Assembly (NCBI RefSeq): GCF_001957135.1
Contig: NZ_MPHK01000018.1
Location: 1 to 64,000 of the forward strand
Direction: 5' to 3'
DNA: 64,000 nucleotides
Source: Shewanella sp. UCD-KL21
GTDB lineage: Bacteria; Pseudomonadota; Gammaproteobacteria; Enterobacterales; Shewanellaceae
Both the position numbers and the translations under genes were made by a program. Below, piece after piece: positions 27,986 through 37,890 of this stretch. The notes beneath the pieces are model-generated. The model was not told the DNA's origin. It searched no databases and saw only the letters and a program-made list of their open reading frames with translations. Each line of letters begins with the position of its first letter. Position 1 is the stretch's first letter.

Positions 27986-28374
27986 AGATTATTACATTTG
28001 GCACATTCGACATGTTTCATATTGGTCATTTAAACATTCTGGAGCGTGCAAAAAAGCAGGGTGACCGTTTAATTGTTGGGGTTTCATCAGACGCATTAAA
28101 TTTTAGTAAAAAGTCTAGGAATCCAATTTGTGATGAAGATGCTCGAATGCGCATTGTTAGCGCATTAAAGTGTGTTGATGAGGTTTTTTTGGAGGAATCC
28201 TTAGAGCTTAAAGCCGAATATATTCGGCGACATCAAGCCGACTGCCTAGTGATGGGAGATGATTGGGCAGGTAAGTTTGATCATTTTTCTGATTTATGTA
28301 AGGTCATTTATTTGCCGCGCACACCAGCGATTTCAACGACTCAATTAATTGAAGTTGTTAAAGAAATTAAATAA
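27982..28374 (+). CDS. tagD: Glycerol-3-phosphate cytidylyltransferase, TagD-like
   Basis: It makes CDP-glycerol from CTP and glycerol 3-phosphate. The match to Bacillus TagD is close: TFGTFDMFHIGHLNILERA (HxGH nucleotidyltransferase motif), VMGDDWAGKFD, and YLPRTPAISTTQLI. From the GTG at 27982 the protein has 130 residues, against 129 for TagD. The GTG overlaps the stop of the upstream glycerophosphotransferase (GTGA). The reading frame is open upstream, but that start would add 16 unrelated residues. It provides the donor for the two transferases. Confidence 0.9.
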   Translation: MKIITFGTFDMFHIGHLNILERAKKQGDRLIVGVSSDALNFSKKSRNPICDEDARMRIVSALKCVDEVFLEESLELKAEYIRRHQADCLVMGDDWAGKFDHFSDLCKVIYLPRTPAISTTQLIEVVKEIK

Positions 28375-28400
28375 AACCAAGGACGGAATTAAGACGTTTT

Positions 28401-29150
28401 ATGAAGTTTAAAGTGTTTGTAATCAACCTGGATAAAAGCGTTGAAAGAATGGCTTTTATGCAGCAACAACTTGATCAACTCAATATTGAGTTTGAGCGAG
28501 TGCCTGCGGTATACGGTAAAGAACTGACTCAAGCTGAAATTGCTGCAGTATTTGATGAGCCAAGTAATTTAGCAAAATACGACAAAGTGCTGAATGTCGG
28601 CGAAATTGGCTGCTATTTGAGCCATGTAAATTGCTGGAATATGATGCTTGAGCAGCAATTGGACTTTGCGCTTATTTTAGAAGATGACTCAATTTTAAGC
28701 CCTGAGTTAGTATCATTATTAAAAAGTGTTAGTCAGTTATCTGCCCAGTGGGACTACATTAAGTTATGTCACGGCAGTAAACAAAAAGCGGTTATTGATA
28801 CCCTTGAGCTTGATGATGGCTTTTCATTATCGACCTGCTTAAAACTGCCTTCTTCTACGCGCGGTCAGTTTGTGTCGTTAGCTGGGGCTAAAAAGCTACT
28901 TGCAACGGCAATGCCTATTGCAAGACCTGTGGATATCGATATTCAGTTTTGGTTTGAAAAGGGCTTAAATTGTTTTGTGGTGAGGCCTTTTCCTGTACAA
29001 GAGGCTGACTTTGAAAGTGAAATCTGTACTTTGGGTAACCGAAACACCACTAAGAAACATCCGCTAAAACGTATTTGGCAAAAACTATGCTTTGAGATTA
29101 AGGTAAGAGTAAATCGAAGCAAGCTCCCCAAATTGCCAAGCCTGCTTTAG
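28401..29150 (+). CDS. Glycosyltransferase family 25, LPS core
   Basis: A 249-residue GT25 protein, the family of LPS galactosyl- and glucosyltransferases such as LpsA and Lic2A. Seen are VFVINLDKSVERMAFM at the N-terminus, VGEIGCYLSHVNCWN, and LILEDDSILSP with the metal-binding aspartates. The donor sugar cannot be told. It follows the TagD-like gene by 26 bases in the same run, and its stop overlaps the convergent GT2 gene. Confidence 0.92.
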   Translation: MKFKVFVINLDKSVERMAFMQQQLDQLNIEFERVPAVYGKELTQAEIAAVFDEPSNLAKYDKVLNVGEIGCYLSHVNCWNMMLEQQLDFALILEDDSILSPELVSLLKSVSQLSAQWDYIKLCHGSKQKAVIDTLELDDGFSLSTCLKLPSSTRGQFVSLAGAKKLLATAMPIARPVDIDIQFWFEKGLNCFVVRPFPVQEADFESEICTLGNRNTTKKHPLKRIWQKLCFEIKVRVNRSKLPKLPSLL

Positions 29151-29953
29151 CTTTGCTTGCGCTTTATGATGCCATTTTGACAATAGGTTAATTTCTTTGA
29201 AATGGCGTCATCATAAATCTGTTGATTTACCTGCTCCATTTTTCGAGACAGCTCAGGATGGTACAGGTGATAACATACTGCTAAGTGCTTTAACTGCTTT
29301 TTTGATGCCCCGTCATTGATGAGTCGAATACAAAACTCTTTATCTTCAGCGCCCCAACCTACAAAGTCACAATTAAAGCCATTGACGTTTATTGCATCTT
29401 GGCGCCAAAAGCTAAAGTTACAACTGAACACGCTGTCTGCATTTCGATTGGTTTTACTCAAGTAGTGACTTAACACGTTAGAGCGAAGGGCATTTTTATG
29501 GCCACTTTGTGCAGCAAATAACGCTGATAATGGCGAGATGGGTTCGTTAGAGGTGATTATTTTTTGGCTAAATATTTGAGATAGTCTGACACGTTTACCG
29601 GCGATGACTTGGTTCTTTTTCGCATTACTTAGGTGATCTTCAACAAAGCGAGGATGCAAAATAATATCGCCATCGATGCAAATAACATAGTCAGCCGTTG
29701 ATGCTTGGATGGCATTGTTGCGACTCTGTGCTGCTCGAAAGCCTAAATCTTCTTGCCAACAATGGATTAAAGTAAACGGCAGTTGCTTGGCTTGGTAAAA
29801 CGCTATTAGATCTTTGGTTTCTTGCTTGGAGCCGTCATCAGCAATAATCACTTCAGTGGGTAATACGGTTTGTGATAAACAGCTTTCTAAAGACTTGTTC
29901 AGTGCTTCAGGCCAATTATATGTGGTGATGATAAGCGAACAACTAATAGACAT
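29147..29953 (-). CDS. Glycosyltransferase family 2
   Basis: A GT2 enzyme with an SLIITTYNWPEAL start, VIIADDGSKQ nucleotide site and YVICIDGDIILHPRF (the DxD metal site). The C-terminal NGFNCDFVGWGAEDKEFCIRL segment is the Glyco_transf_7C-type acceptor region. I use the ATG at 29953 (268 residues); the ORF reaches 29971 only with a TTG. It lies on the opposite strand to the run before it, with a 4-base convergent overlap. It probably adds a sugar to the same LPS core. Confidence 0.9.
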   Translation of the reverse strand: MSISCSLIITTYNWPEALNKSLESCLSQTVLPTEVIIADDGSKQETKDLIAFYQAKQLPFTLIHCWQEDLGFRAAQSRNNAIQASTADYVICIDGDIILHPRFVEDHLSNAKKNQVIAGKRVRLSQIFSQKIITSNEPISPLSALFAAQSGHKNALRSNVLSHYLSKTNRNADSVFSCNFSFWRQDAINVNGFNCDFVGWGAEDKEFCIRLINDGASKKQLKHLAVCYHLYHPELSRKMEQVNQQIYDDAISKKLTYCQNGIIKRKQS

Positions 29954-30095
29954 GGGAGCTGGTGATATCAAGTGAGGTTAGGCTTATTTTAGCACTTTAT
30001 AGTTTGGGGCGAATAAGATTTTAGTGGGAAATATGCCAAAACACGACCTGTATCAAATCAAACTTTGATGCGAGTATTTGATACTGATAAACTAG

Positions 30096-30629
<534 letters not shown>

Positions 30630-30675
30630 TCGCCTGCTAATGCCATTATTCATGACATCACAACATAAGCCTAAA

Positions 30676-32187
30676 ATGAAATCATCGCAGTCGCAATTTA
30701 AACATCGTTCATTCACAAAGCGCTTCTTAGGACTTGGCTTTGGCAGTTTATGCTTAAGTTCGGCACTTTCGGCTGCGCCTTGGGTTGATACCTCAGATAT
30801 TTACCTACGGGCAGATATTCAGGCGCTGGCAGATGCTGGTGTGATCACGGTACCTATCAATACATTTCCACTGATGTGGTCTGGTATTGGAAAGGATTTA
30901 ACCAAAGCGGAACCTTCATTAATGAAGCCCGCATTAGTCGATGCGTTTGCTCGAGTGAACTTTTATTATCAAAATGCTGTTGGCAATAAAGGGAACACCA
31001 GTATTACAGCAACTGCTGCGACCGATGAAGCAAGGTTTCAACACTTTGGCTCGGATTATCGTGAAAAAGGTGAACTCAAAGCTTCTCATGAATATATGGG
31101 CGAGCGCTTCGCTTATAAGGTGTCAGCCTCAGCTAACTACGATCCCCAAGATGATAAAGAATTTCGCTTAGACGACTCTTATATGGCGGTGGTATTGGGT
31201 AACTGGATTGTCACTGCAGGCAGCTTTGAGCAGTGGTGGGGCCCAGGTTTTGATTCGGGATTACACAAATCGAATAACGCTCGGCCTATGCCATCACTGA
31301 TGGTGAGTCGTAACAATGCTGAGGCGTTTGAAACCCCATGGCTTTCGTGGCTGGGCGCGTGGAACCTCACTGGTGGGGTAAGCATGATGGATGAAGACCG
31401 TTATGCACCCAATGCGTTATTGTGGAATGTGCGCGGCTCAATAAAACCATTAAGGCAATTAGAAATCGGCCTTTCTTGGACGGCACAGTTTTGTGGCGAA
31501 GGTCAAGAGTGCGATTGGGACTCTGCTTGGAAGTCGATTACTGGCCAGCGTGATTGTCGCAATGATACCGGTAGTGGCTGCTCAAATTACGGCAATCAAA
31601 TGGCGGGTTTTGATGTGCGCTATTCAGATACTTTTTGGGATGTGCCGGTGGGTATTTTTCTTGAGCGCACCTGTGAAGATTCAAAGGGTGAACCGTGGGA
31701 AATAGCCGATTGCGCTAAAATGTATGGTGTAGATACCCGCTTTAGTTTTGCCTCACAGCAATATAAGCTATTTTTTGAATATACAGATACTATGGTATTT
31801 TGCGGTGAAGACCCGAATGCCTTTAATTGCTTCTATGAGCACAGCACCTATAAAAGTGGTTCTCGTAACTATGGCCGCGCGATTGGCAGTACCTATGACA
31901 GTGATGCTCAGGTGTATGCACTGGGGTTAATTGGCCAGTTTTCAAATAGCCATGCATTTACTTCTATTTTACGTTATGCCCAATTAAATAAAGATGGCGA
32001 AAGTCCAAGTCATGGCTGGGCGCCGCAGCCACCGAAAGAAGATTTACTCATGCTGGAGCTGTCTTATCGTATGCCATTATTAAGCGGCATGATGACCTTT
32101 GGTGGCAGCGTATCGCAATCAGAGTTTGAAGTGGAAGACAGTGAAGTAGATGGCACTTTATATACTCGTTACCAGTATAAGTTTTAA
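30676..32187 (+). CDS. Capsule assembly Wzi-family outer membrane protein
   Basis: Recognised as the Wzi family, an outer-membrane beta-barrel that attaches capsular polysaccharide to the cell surface. A signal peptide (FLGLGFGSLCLSSALSAA) precedes the mature start APWVDTSDIYLR. The phrase YLRADIQALADAGVI is typical of the family's N-terminus. Further on are GSFEQWWGPGFDSG and a barrel with alternating aromatic residues ending in YQYKF. The cysteines C-Q-E-C and others near the middle may form disulfides. The start is unsure: ATGs at 30640, 30652 and 30676 all lack a good ribosome site. It may depend on the coaD transcript. Confidence 0.85.
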   Translation: MKSSQSQFKHRSFTKRFLGLGFGSLCLSSALSAAPWVDTSDIYLRADIQALADAGVITVPINTFPLMWSGIGKDLTKAEPSLMKPALVDAFARVNFYYQNAVGNKGNTSITATAATDEARFQHFGSDYREKGELKASHEYMGERFAYKVSASANYDPQDDKEFRLDDSYMAVVLGNWIVTAGSFEQWWGPGFDSGLHKSNNARPMPSLMVSRNNAEAFETPWLSWLGAWNLTGGVSMMDEDRYAPNALLWNVRGSIKPLRQLEIGLSWTAQFCGEGQECDWDSAWKSITGQRDCRNDTGSGCSNYGNQMAGFDVRYSDTFWDVPVGIFLERTCEDSKGEPWEIADCAKMYGVDTRFSFASQQYKLFFEYTDTMVFCGEDPNAFNCFYEHSTYKSGSRNYGRAIGSTYDSDAQVYALGLIGQFSNSHAFTSILRYAQLNKDGESPSHGWAPQPPKEDLLMLELSYRMPLLSGMMTFGGSVSQSEFEVEDSEVDGTLYTRYQYKF

Positions 32188-32237
32188 TTAAGCGCTGCAA
32201 TCTACTTAATAAAACCGCTGGCTGAAATTTGCTCAAC

Positions 32238-32275
32238 AAAAAGCCTCAATAGCTATGCTATCGAGGCTTTTTGTT
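32238..32275. terminator. Bidirectional terminator between wzi and mutM
   Basis: AAAAAGCCTC-a-ATAGC and GCTAT-c-GAGGCTTTTT form a long stem, with A-runs on the left and T-runs on the right. It serves wzi on the plus strand and mutM on the minus strand. Confidence 0.88.
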
Positions 32276-32338
32276 TTCTCCACTTAATACTCTTAAGCAA
32301 GGTAAGGCTTGTTCAGCGCTATTTCACCCTCAACAATC

Positions 32339-33151
32339 TTATGTCTGGCATAGCCCACAAAATACCGTGGTGCGTTGACCTAAACGTATTTCACTTAATA
32401 GATTGCCGCATTCAGTGCAGTTTTCGCCGCCACGGCCATAAACATGTAACTTTTGGGCGAAGTAACCGGGTTTGCCATCAGCATTGGTAAAATCTTTTAA
32501 GGTGGTGCCGCCTTGTTTAATGGCTTGGGCTAAAATCAGTTTCACTTCAGTTACCAAAATTGTTAAGCGTTCAATATCAATTGAACCAGCGGCTGCTTGA
32601 GGATGAATGCCTGCGGCAAATAGGGCTTCATTGGCATAAATATTCCCCACACCGACCACAATGTGATTGTCCATTAAACACAGTTTGATGGCCTTTTTCT
32701 TATTGGCGAGGGCATTGTGTAGTTGCACTGGATTAAAGTCTTCACACAGTGGCTCAGGGCCTAATTTGGCTAATAATGGATGTGCTTCTTCAGGTAATTC
32801 ATACCATAACCATGCACCAAAGCGTCTTGGGTCATTGAACCTCAGAATGCGGCCATTTTCTAACGCCAAATCAATGTGGTCATGTTTTTCTGCTGGGGTG
32901 TTGGCTGGTAAAATTCGTAAACTCCCCGACATGCCTAAATGGACTATGGTGATCCCCGCGTCAGTATCTATCAGTAAATACTTAGCGCGGCGACGTACAT
33001 TTCGGATAGTTTGGCCGATAATATTGCGGCAAATATCAGGCACAGGCCAACGTAACGAACCATTACGAATAATAAGGTCGCGAACGGTTTGATCGACTAA
33101 ATAGGGCGATATTCCTTGGCGAGTGACTTCAACTTCCGGTAATTCAGGCAT
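32339..33151 (-). CDS. mutM: Formamidopyrimidine-DNA glycosylase
   Basis: MutM (Fpg) excises 8-oxoguanine and formamidopyrimidines. The catalytic N-terminus is [13 protein letters not shown], with Pro2 and Glu3. The lysine in the beta-hairpin is in LLIDTDA, followed by [12 protein letters not shown]. The helix-two-turn-helix has [10 protein letters not shown], and the C-terminal zinc finger is [21 protein letters not shown] with CGLC. It is 270 residues. A small membrane-protein gene lies 11 bases upstream on the same strand. Confidence 0.97.
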   Translation of the reverse strand: MPELPEVEVTRQGISPYLVDQTVRDLIIRNGSLRWPVPDICRNIIGQTIRNVRRRAKYLLIDTDAGITIVHLGMSGSLRILPANTPAEKHDHIDLALENGRILRFNDPRRFGAWLWYELPEEAHPLLAKLGPEPLCEDFNPVQLHNALANKKKAIKLCLMDNHIVVGVGNIYANEALFAAGIHPQAAAGSIDIERLTILVTEVKLILAQAIKQGGTTLKDFTNADGKPGYFAQKLHVYGRGGENCTECGNLLSEIRLGQRTTVFCGLCQT

Positions 33152-33162
33152 AGGGCTCTCTA

Positions 33163-33627
33163 TTATTCTTGTGTGTGGCTGGCAATGATAGGGATGAGTT
33201 CAGTACGTAAGCTTGGCGGGATCTGGTACCAATTATCAGCGGCTGACTGCAATAACCCATACTGGGGGTAATATTGCCAAAGCTGTCCTTGTGGGGTGTG
33301 ATTTATCGCAATCACTAACGATTGCGCTGCCGGTAACTGTTGGCGCTCTGCATCACTTATGCTGGTGGGGGAGATTGCTAATTGACTCCAAGCCTCGGCT
33401 AAAGTTTTACAGTTTAAAACACTTGCAGAGCAGACCCAGCCGTTAGCGCCTTTATTAAGCCAAATATCATCGAATTGCAATTGAGTTAACTGGTTAGTTT
33501 CATCAAATAATGCTTGGGCATCATCGGGCATTTGATTGGTTTTTGAGTCGATAAAGGTTAGCACTGCCACCATGAAAACACAGGCAATGATCAGGATGTT
33601 ATTCCATTTTTTTCGAGATAAGGCCAT
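33163..33627 (-). CDS. Hypothetical membrane-anchored protein upstream of mutM
   Basis: A 154-residue protein I cannot place in a family. It starts with a basic run ([10 protein letters not shown]) and one transmembrane helix (about 10-26), followed by a soluble, probably periplasmic domain. Two cysteines (CSASVLNC, about 66-73) could form a disulfide. The tail includes [23 protein letters not shown]. It is 11 bases upstream of mutM, so the two are likely co-transcribed. Confidence 0.75.
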   Translation of the reverse strand: MALSRKKWNNILIIACVFMVAVLTFIDSKTNQMPDDAQALFDETNQLTQLQFDDIWLNKGANGWVCSASVLNCKTLAEAWSQLAISPTSISDAERQQLPAAQSLVIAINHTPQGQLWQYYPQYGLLQSAADNWYQIPPSLRTELIPIIASHTQE

Positions 33628-33670
33628 AAACTAACGTGCTAGTGATTGTTAGTCTTAGTGTATATCAAAG

Positions 33671-33714
33671 CTAGCCTTAGTGGGTAACCCTTGGTGGTTA
33701 TCTGCTAAGGCTAG
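33671..33714 (-). terminator. Large imperfect hairpin downstream of moaA
   Basis: CTAGCCTTAG and CTAAGGCTAG form a 10-bp outer stem. An inner GGTAACC/GGTTATC pairing extends it with one mismatch. It lies about 38 bases past the moaA stop and lacks a T-run, so it may end the tup-moa operon only weakly. Confidence 0.5.
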
Positions 33715-33751
33715 TTAATGAAGGCGGTTGATTTGCGTAAGTAAAAACGGC

Positions 33752-34738
33752 TTAACCGCCAGTGGTGTTCATAAATCGCAGAATTTGCACGCCATCATCG
33801 GTGCCAAAGTAGTGCTCTTTGGGTTTTTGTTGAATGCCATCCAAAATCGCTTGTTTTAGCTTATCAATATTACCTGGATGTGCTCTAACAATCGCTTTTA
33901 AATCAACCGAGTTTTCATTACCTAAACACAATAATAAACGGCCTTCGACTGTCACTCTGACGCGATTACATTCATGGCAGAAGCTATTACTGTGGGGCGA
34001 GATAAAGCCAATATGAATACTGTGATCTGCCATTTTGAAATAACGTGCTGGCCCACCAGTGCGCTTGCTTGACGGCACTAACGGATAGCGCGCTTCAATA
34101 AGGGCTCTGACTTCTTCACTAGAGCAATGACGACTGCGTTTGCGCTCATCAATAACCCCTATAGGCATCTCTTCAATAAAGGTGATGTCTAGTTCACGCT
34201 CACGACAAAAGTCGATTAAATCTAAGATTTCATGGTCGTTTTTGCCACGCAAAATTACCGCGTTGATTTTGATATGCTTAAAGCCTGCAGCTTTAGCGGC
34301 ATCAATACCTGCAATCACCCGTTCAACTTTACCGTTGCGAGTCATTTCAGTGAATAGCTCAGGGTTGAGGGTATCTAAGCTGATGTTCAAGCGCTTTAAA
34401 CCAGCATCATGCATTGGCTGAGCAAGTTTACTTAAGCGTGAGCCATTAGTGGTCATGGATAAATCATCTAAACCAGGCAATTTACCTAATAACTCAATAA
34501 GCTTATCGCAATCGGTTCTTACTAAAGGTTCGCCGCCAGTTAAGCGGATTTTCTTTACTCCGAGTTCGGTAAAGGCTTGTGCAATCCATGCGAGTTCTTC
34601 TAAGGTGAGTACTTGCTCTCTAGGCAGAAAGCTTGGATCTTCGCTCATGCAATATACACAGCGAAAATCACAGCGGTCAGTGACCGATAAACGTAAGTAC
34701 TCTACTTTTCGATTAAAACTGTCGACGATTAAACTCAT
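33752..34738 (-). CDS. moaA: GTP 3',8-cyclase MoaA
   Basis: MoaA is a radical-SAM enzyme that starts molybdenum cofactor synthesis by converting GTP to 3',8-cyclo-GTP. The N-terminal cluster motif is CDFRCVYC, the SAM region is LTGGEPLVR, and the C-terminal second cluster includes [11 protein letters not shown]. The chain ends in the conserved GG. The length of 328 is typical. It is the last gene of the minus-strand tup-mob-moe-moa run, 23 bases after the MobB-MoeA gene. Confidence 0.97.
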   Translation of the reverse strand: MSLIVDSFNRKVEYLRLSVTDRCDFRCVYCMSEDPSFLPREQVLTLEELAWIAQAFTELGVKKIRLTGGEPLVRTDCDKLIELLGKLPGLDDLSMTTNGSRLSKLAQPMHDAGLKRLNISLDTLNPELFTEMTRNGKVERVIAGIDAAKAAGFKHIKINAVILRGKNDHEILDLIDFCRERELDITFIEEMPIGVIDERKRSRHCSSEEVRALIEARYPLVPSSKRTGGPARYFKMADHSIHIGFISPHSNSFCHECNRVRVTVEGRLLLCLGNENSVDLKAIVRAHPGNIDKLKQAILDGIQQKPKEHYFGTDDGVQILRFMNTTGG

Positions 34739-34761
34739 GAATTAGTACATCTTATGGTTAG

Positions 34762-36576
34762 TTATAACAGTTCAGCAAAAGGCTGAATGAAGACTTGCTG
34801 GCCAGGCATGACGGCATCTTCGGCTTCACCGATAATAACCAGACAATTTGCCTTAACCATGGAGTTCAACATCCCTGAACCCTGTGCCCCTGTTGAGGTC
34901 ACATGTAACCGTCCATCATTGCTTAACGAGTAAACACCGCGCACAAACTCTGTTCGACCAGTGCGGCTTTTTAAGATGCTATCTGTTATTGCAGGTAAAT
35001 ATTGTGGCTGCCAATTACTTTCGCCAGCCAGTTTACGAATTGCAGGTTGTACAAATTGTAAAAACGACACCATTACCGCCACGGGATTACCCGGTAAGCC
35101 AAAGAATAAACTGTCGTTTACTTGGCCAAAGGCTAATGGTCGACCTGGACGCATATTAATGCGCCAGAAGTTTATTTTACCAATTTTAGCTAACACTGTT
35201 TTGATGTAGTCAGCATTTCCGACAGAAACTCCACCAGAACTGATCACAATATCGGCATCAACACTGGCTTGTTGTAGCGCAGCCGTTAATGATGTTTCGC
35301 TATCTTCAATAATGCCTAAATCAATGACTTTACAGCCTAACTTTTGCGCCATTGATTTAATGGTGTAGCGATTAGAGTCGTAAATACAGTTGGCTTTTAA
35401 TGGCTCGCCCGGTTGACTCACTTCATCGCCAGTGGAAAACACCGCCACCACAGGTTGTTTAACCACATCTGCAGAGGCTAACCCCAATGAGGCTAATAAG
35501 CCTTGTTCGGCGGCTTGTAAACGATGACCTTTTGCTAATGCTAAGGCATCTTTGGCAATATCTTCACCAGCAAGTCTGACATGCTGACCGGCATCCACTT
35601 TACCTTGTAATTGTACTTGGCCATCTTGTTCAATCACCAATTCACGTGCTTCGACAGTGTCAGCGCCCGTTGGCACGGTTGCACCAGTCATAATGCGCAC
35701 GGCTTCGCCCGGGTTTAATGTGCCTGGATATTGGTGTCCTGCAAGGACTTCACCCATTAATTTTAATGGCGCAACAGGGTTACTCGGGCTGTTATCAGCA
35801 CTGTAAGCAAAAGCGTAACCATCCATTGCTGAATTGGTTTGCTGGGGCACGTTAACCGGTGAAATGGCATCGCTCGCGAGTACGCGATTGGCAGCGTCAT
35901 CGATAGTGACTTGTTCACTGGTTGTCAGTGGCGTAACCATGGCCATAAGTTGCTCTAAACCTTGGGCAACCGATAAAAATTTCTGCTCATCGCTGACGGG
36001 TGTTGCTAGCGCTGGGATCGGTAAAGCCACTTCAGGCGCTTGCCACTTTTGACTGTATTCAATTACAAAGTCGGCAATTTGGCCGACGTTATTTAAATCG
36101 AGTCGGGTTAACTCGGCCGGTGTTTCGGTGTCGTCACAACACGCGATAGCGACAATGTTTTCATCATGGGTATGGATCAGTGGCTTGCCGTGGGCGGCGC
36201 GGTGCAGTTCAATTTTAGGCAGTTGCAGCTTTTTAAAGCCCTCAACAAGTACGATATCTACTTTATCTGCTTCAATTTGTTTGAGTAAGTGCGGTAATTG
36301 TGGGTCACCATCAACCGCGTCTTCAGTCATTAATGCCCAGCGAACATGGGAGGCGACCAGCATTTGCTTAGCCCCTGCTTTACGCATTTCGTAACTGTCT
36401 TTTCCCGGAATATCCACATCAAAATTATGGTGCGCGTGTTTAATTACTGCTAAACGTAACCCACGACGATTTAATTCAGGAATAAGTTGTTTTAACAAGG
36501 TGGTTTTACCGGTGCCGCTATAGGCACAGAATCCAAGAACAGGAATACTCAGCGGATTGGAAAACGGTATACTCAT
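34762..36576 (-). CDS. moeA: MobB-MoeA fusion protein
   Basis: A 604-residue fusion of two molybdenum cofactor proteins. Residues 1 to about 170 are MobB, with Walker A GFCAYSGTGKTTLLKQL and IKHAHHNFDVDIPGKDS. About 200-604 is MoeA, with DVRPLMDG-like NSAMDGYAF, RIMTGATVPTGADTV, SGGVSVGNADY and FFGLPGNPVAVMVSF. MoeA inserts molybdate into adenylylated molybdopterin, and MobB assists MobA. The fusion would bring metal insertion and dinucleotide attachment together. It lies between mobA and moaA in the operon. Confidence 0.95.
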   Translation of the reverse strand: MSIPFSNPLSIPVLGFCAYSGTGKTTLLKQLIPELNRRGLRLAVIKHAHHNFDVDIPGKDSYEMRKAGAKQMLVASHVRWALMTEDAVDGDPQLPHLLKQIEADKVDIVLVEGFKKLQLPKIELHRAAHGKPLIHTHDENIVAIACCDDTETPAELTRLDLNNVGQIADFVIEYSQKWQAPEVALPIPALATPVSDEQKFLSVAQGLEQLMAMVTPLTTSEQVTIDDAANRVLASDAISPVNVPQQTNSAMDGYAFAYSADNSPSNPVAPLKLMGEVLAGHQYPGTLNPGEAVRIMTGATVPTGADTVEARELVIEQDGQVQLQGKVDAGQHVRLAGEDIAKDALALAKGHRLQAAEQGLLASLGLASADVVKQPVVAVFSTGDEVSQPGEPLKANCIYDSNRYTIKSMAQKLGCKVIDLGIIEDSETSLTAALQQASVDADIVISSGGVSVGNADYIKTVLAKIGKINFWRINMRPGRPLAFGQVNDSLFFGLPGNPVAVMVSFLQFVQPAIRKLAGESNWQPQYLPAITDSILKSRTGRTEFVRGVYSLSNDGRLHVTSTGAQGSGMLNSMVKANCLVIIGEAEDAVMPGQQVFIQPFAELL

Positions 36577-36615
36577 AAAGACCTCATTGTTGGCTTGTTA
36601 CTGTGCTGCCACAGC

Positions 36616-37200
36616 TTACTTGGCATTCTCGATGACAAGTTTTTGTTCAAGTGTGTTCACATTAACAAATGCATTAGGTTGATCGGCAAAGCTGGTAACA
36701 ACGTGTTTTTGCTTTTCATACCATAAAAATATTTTTCGATCGCCGGCGTCTAAAAAGGCCTGCATCGACTGTTTTAATTCAGGTTTTAATAACATCACCA
36801 CAGGTTGGTGATGCTCGCCATCGCTGGCTACCGCGATATCAGCATCGGCAGCTTTTAACGAGGCATACATGCGCTCACATAAATCTGTTGGTAGCATGGG
36901 GCTATCACAAGGCACCACTAATAATAACTCGGCATCTGTATGCTCCATGGCGGCGACCATGCCGGCTAACGGGCCCAAATAACCACTTTCTTTATCACTG
37001 ATAACCTCAAACCCCAGCTCTGCATATTGTTGCTGGCTTCGATTGGCATTAATGATGATGCGATTCACTTGTGGCTGAACTCGCTCAATGGTGTGGCTGA
37101 TCATTGGCTTGTTATTGAGTTCAACTAAGCCTTTGTCAATCCCGCCCATTCTTCTGGCCATTCCGCCGGCTAAAATGACGGCATCAATTTGCACTGACAT
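36616..37200 (-). CDS. mobA: Molybdenum cofactor guanylyltransferase MobA
   Basis: MobA attaches GMP to molybdopterin to make the bis-MGD precursor for DMSO-reductase-type enzymes. The nucleotide-binding start is [18 protein letters not shown], followed by [11 protein letters not shown] and [12 protein letters not shown]. It starts at the ATG 37200, which has AGGAG 8 bases upstream, giving 194 residues. This start lies 17 bases inside the tupC gene. It makes a cofactor form different from the one used by the xanthine-oxidase-family hydroxylase at 49160. Confidence 0.95.
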   Translation of the reverse strand: MSVQIDAVILAGGMARRMGGIDKGLVELNNKPMISHTIERVQPQVNRIIINANRSQQQYAELGFEVISDKESGYLGPLAGMVAAMEHTDAELLLVVPCDSPMLPTDLCERMYASLKAADADIAVASDGEHHQPVVMLLKPELKQSMQAFLDAGDRKIFLWYEKQKHVVTSFADQPNAFVNVNTLEQKLVIENAK

Positions 37201-37888
37201 ATTGAAACTCCTGTGATTGTTCAACGCTGGGGATATGATCGCTGGCCACAACGTTGTTGTCAGCAATATGCCAATGCTTCTGACATAAGGCCGTTAAGCC
37301 GCAGGTTTGATGACTACTAATAATTAGACCTGTGCCTTCTTGTTTTAGCTGGTTTATCATCGCTAAAACCAGTTCTTGCGATTGCTTATCCATATTGGAT
37401 ATTGGCTCGTCTAGCATTAACAATTTAGGTTGGCTTATCCAAGCTCTGGCTAGCGCTAATCGTTGGCGTTCACCGCCAGATAAGTCAGTGGCATTACTGT
37501 GTAATAATGCCCCTAATTGCGCCATGTCGATGGCTTGGTTAATACGCAGCTGAAGTTGCTCGGCGCTAAACTTGTCTTTAGGTAAGGCGTAGCGCAAGTT
37601 GTATTCCACATTACCATCAAACAAGTAGGCATGTTGGTGAAGATAAACCGCTTTGCCTAGTAAGGTGTTTGGTTGCCACCATTTTGGCGCGGCAAATCCT
37701 TCAGCTGTAACTTCACCTAATGACGGCTTTACGATCCCCGCCAGTAGTTTCATGAGGGTGGATTTACCACTGCCATTGTCCCCTTGCAGGTAAATGACAT
37801 CGCCTTCACAAAAACTTAGGCTGTCAAAAGCAAACAACTTTCTTGCTTTAAATTGCACCTGAATGTTTTTCGCGGTCACTTTAACCAT
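37184..37888 (-). CDS. tupC: Tungstate/molybdate ABC transporter ATPase
   Basis: The ATP-binding subunit of an oxyanion importer, 234 residues. Seen are Walker [14 protein letters not shown], signature [15 protein letters not shown] and Walker [13 protein letters not shown], then the H-loop IISSHQ. It directly follows the permease (2 bases) and precedes mobA (overlap). The metal assignment rests on TupA's signature and the Moco genes. Confidence 0.92.
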   Translation of the reverse strand: MVKVTAKNIQVQFKARKLFAFDSLSFCEGDVIYLQGDNGSGKSTLMKLLAGIVKPSLGEVTAEGFAAPKWWQPNTLLGKAVYLHQHAYLFDGNVEYNLRYALPKDKFSAEQLQLRINQAIDMAQLGALLHSNATDLSGGERQRLALARAWISQPKLLMLDEPISNMDKQSQELVLAMINQLKQEGTGLIISSHQTCGLTALCQKHWHIADNNVVASDHIPSVEQSQEFQYVSAN

Positions 37889-37890
37889 GA

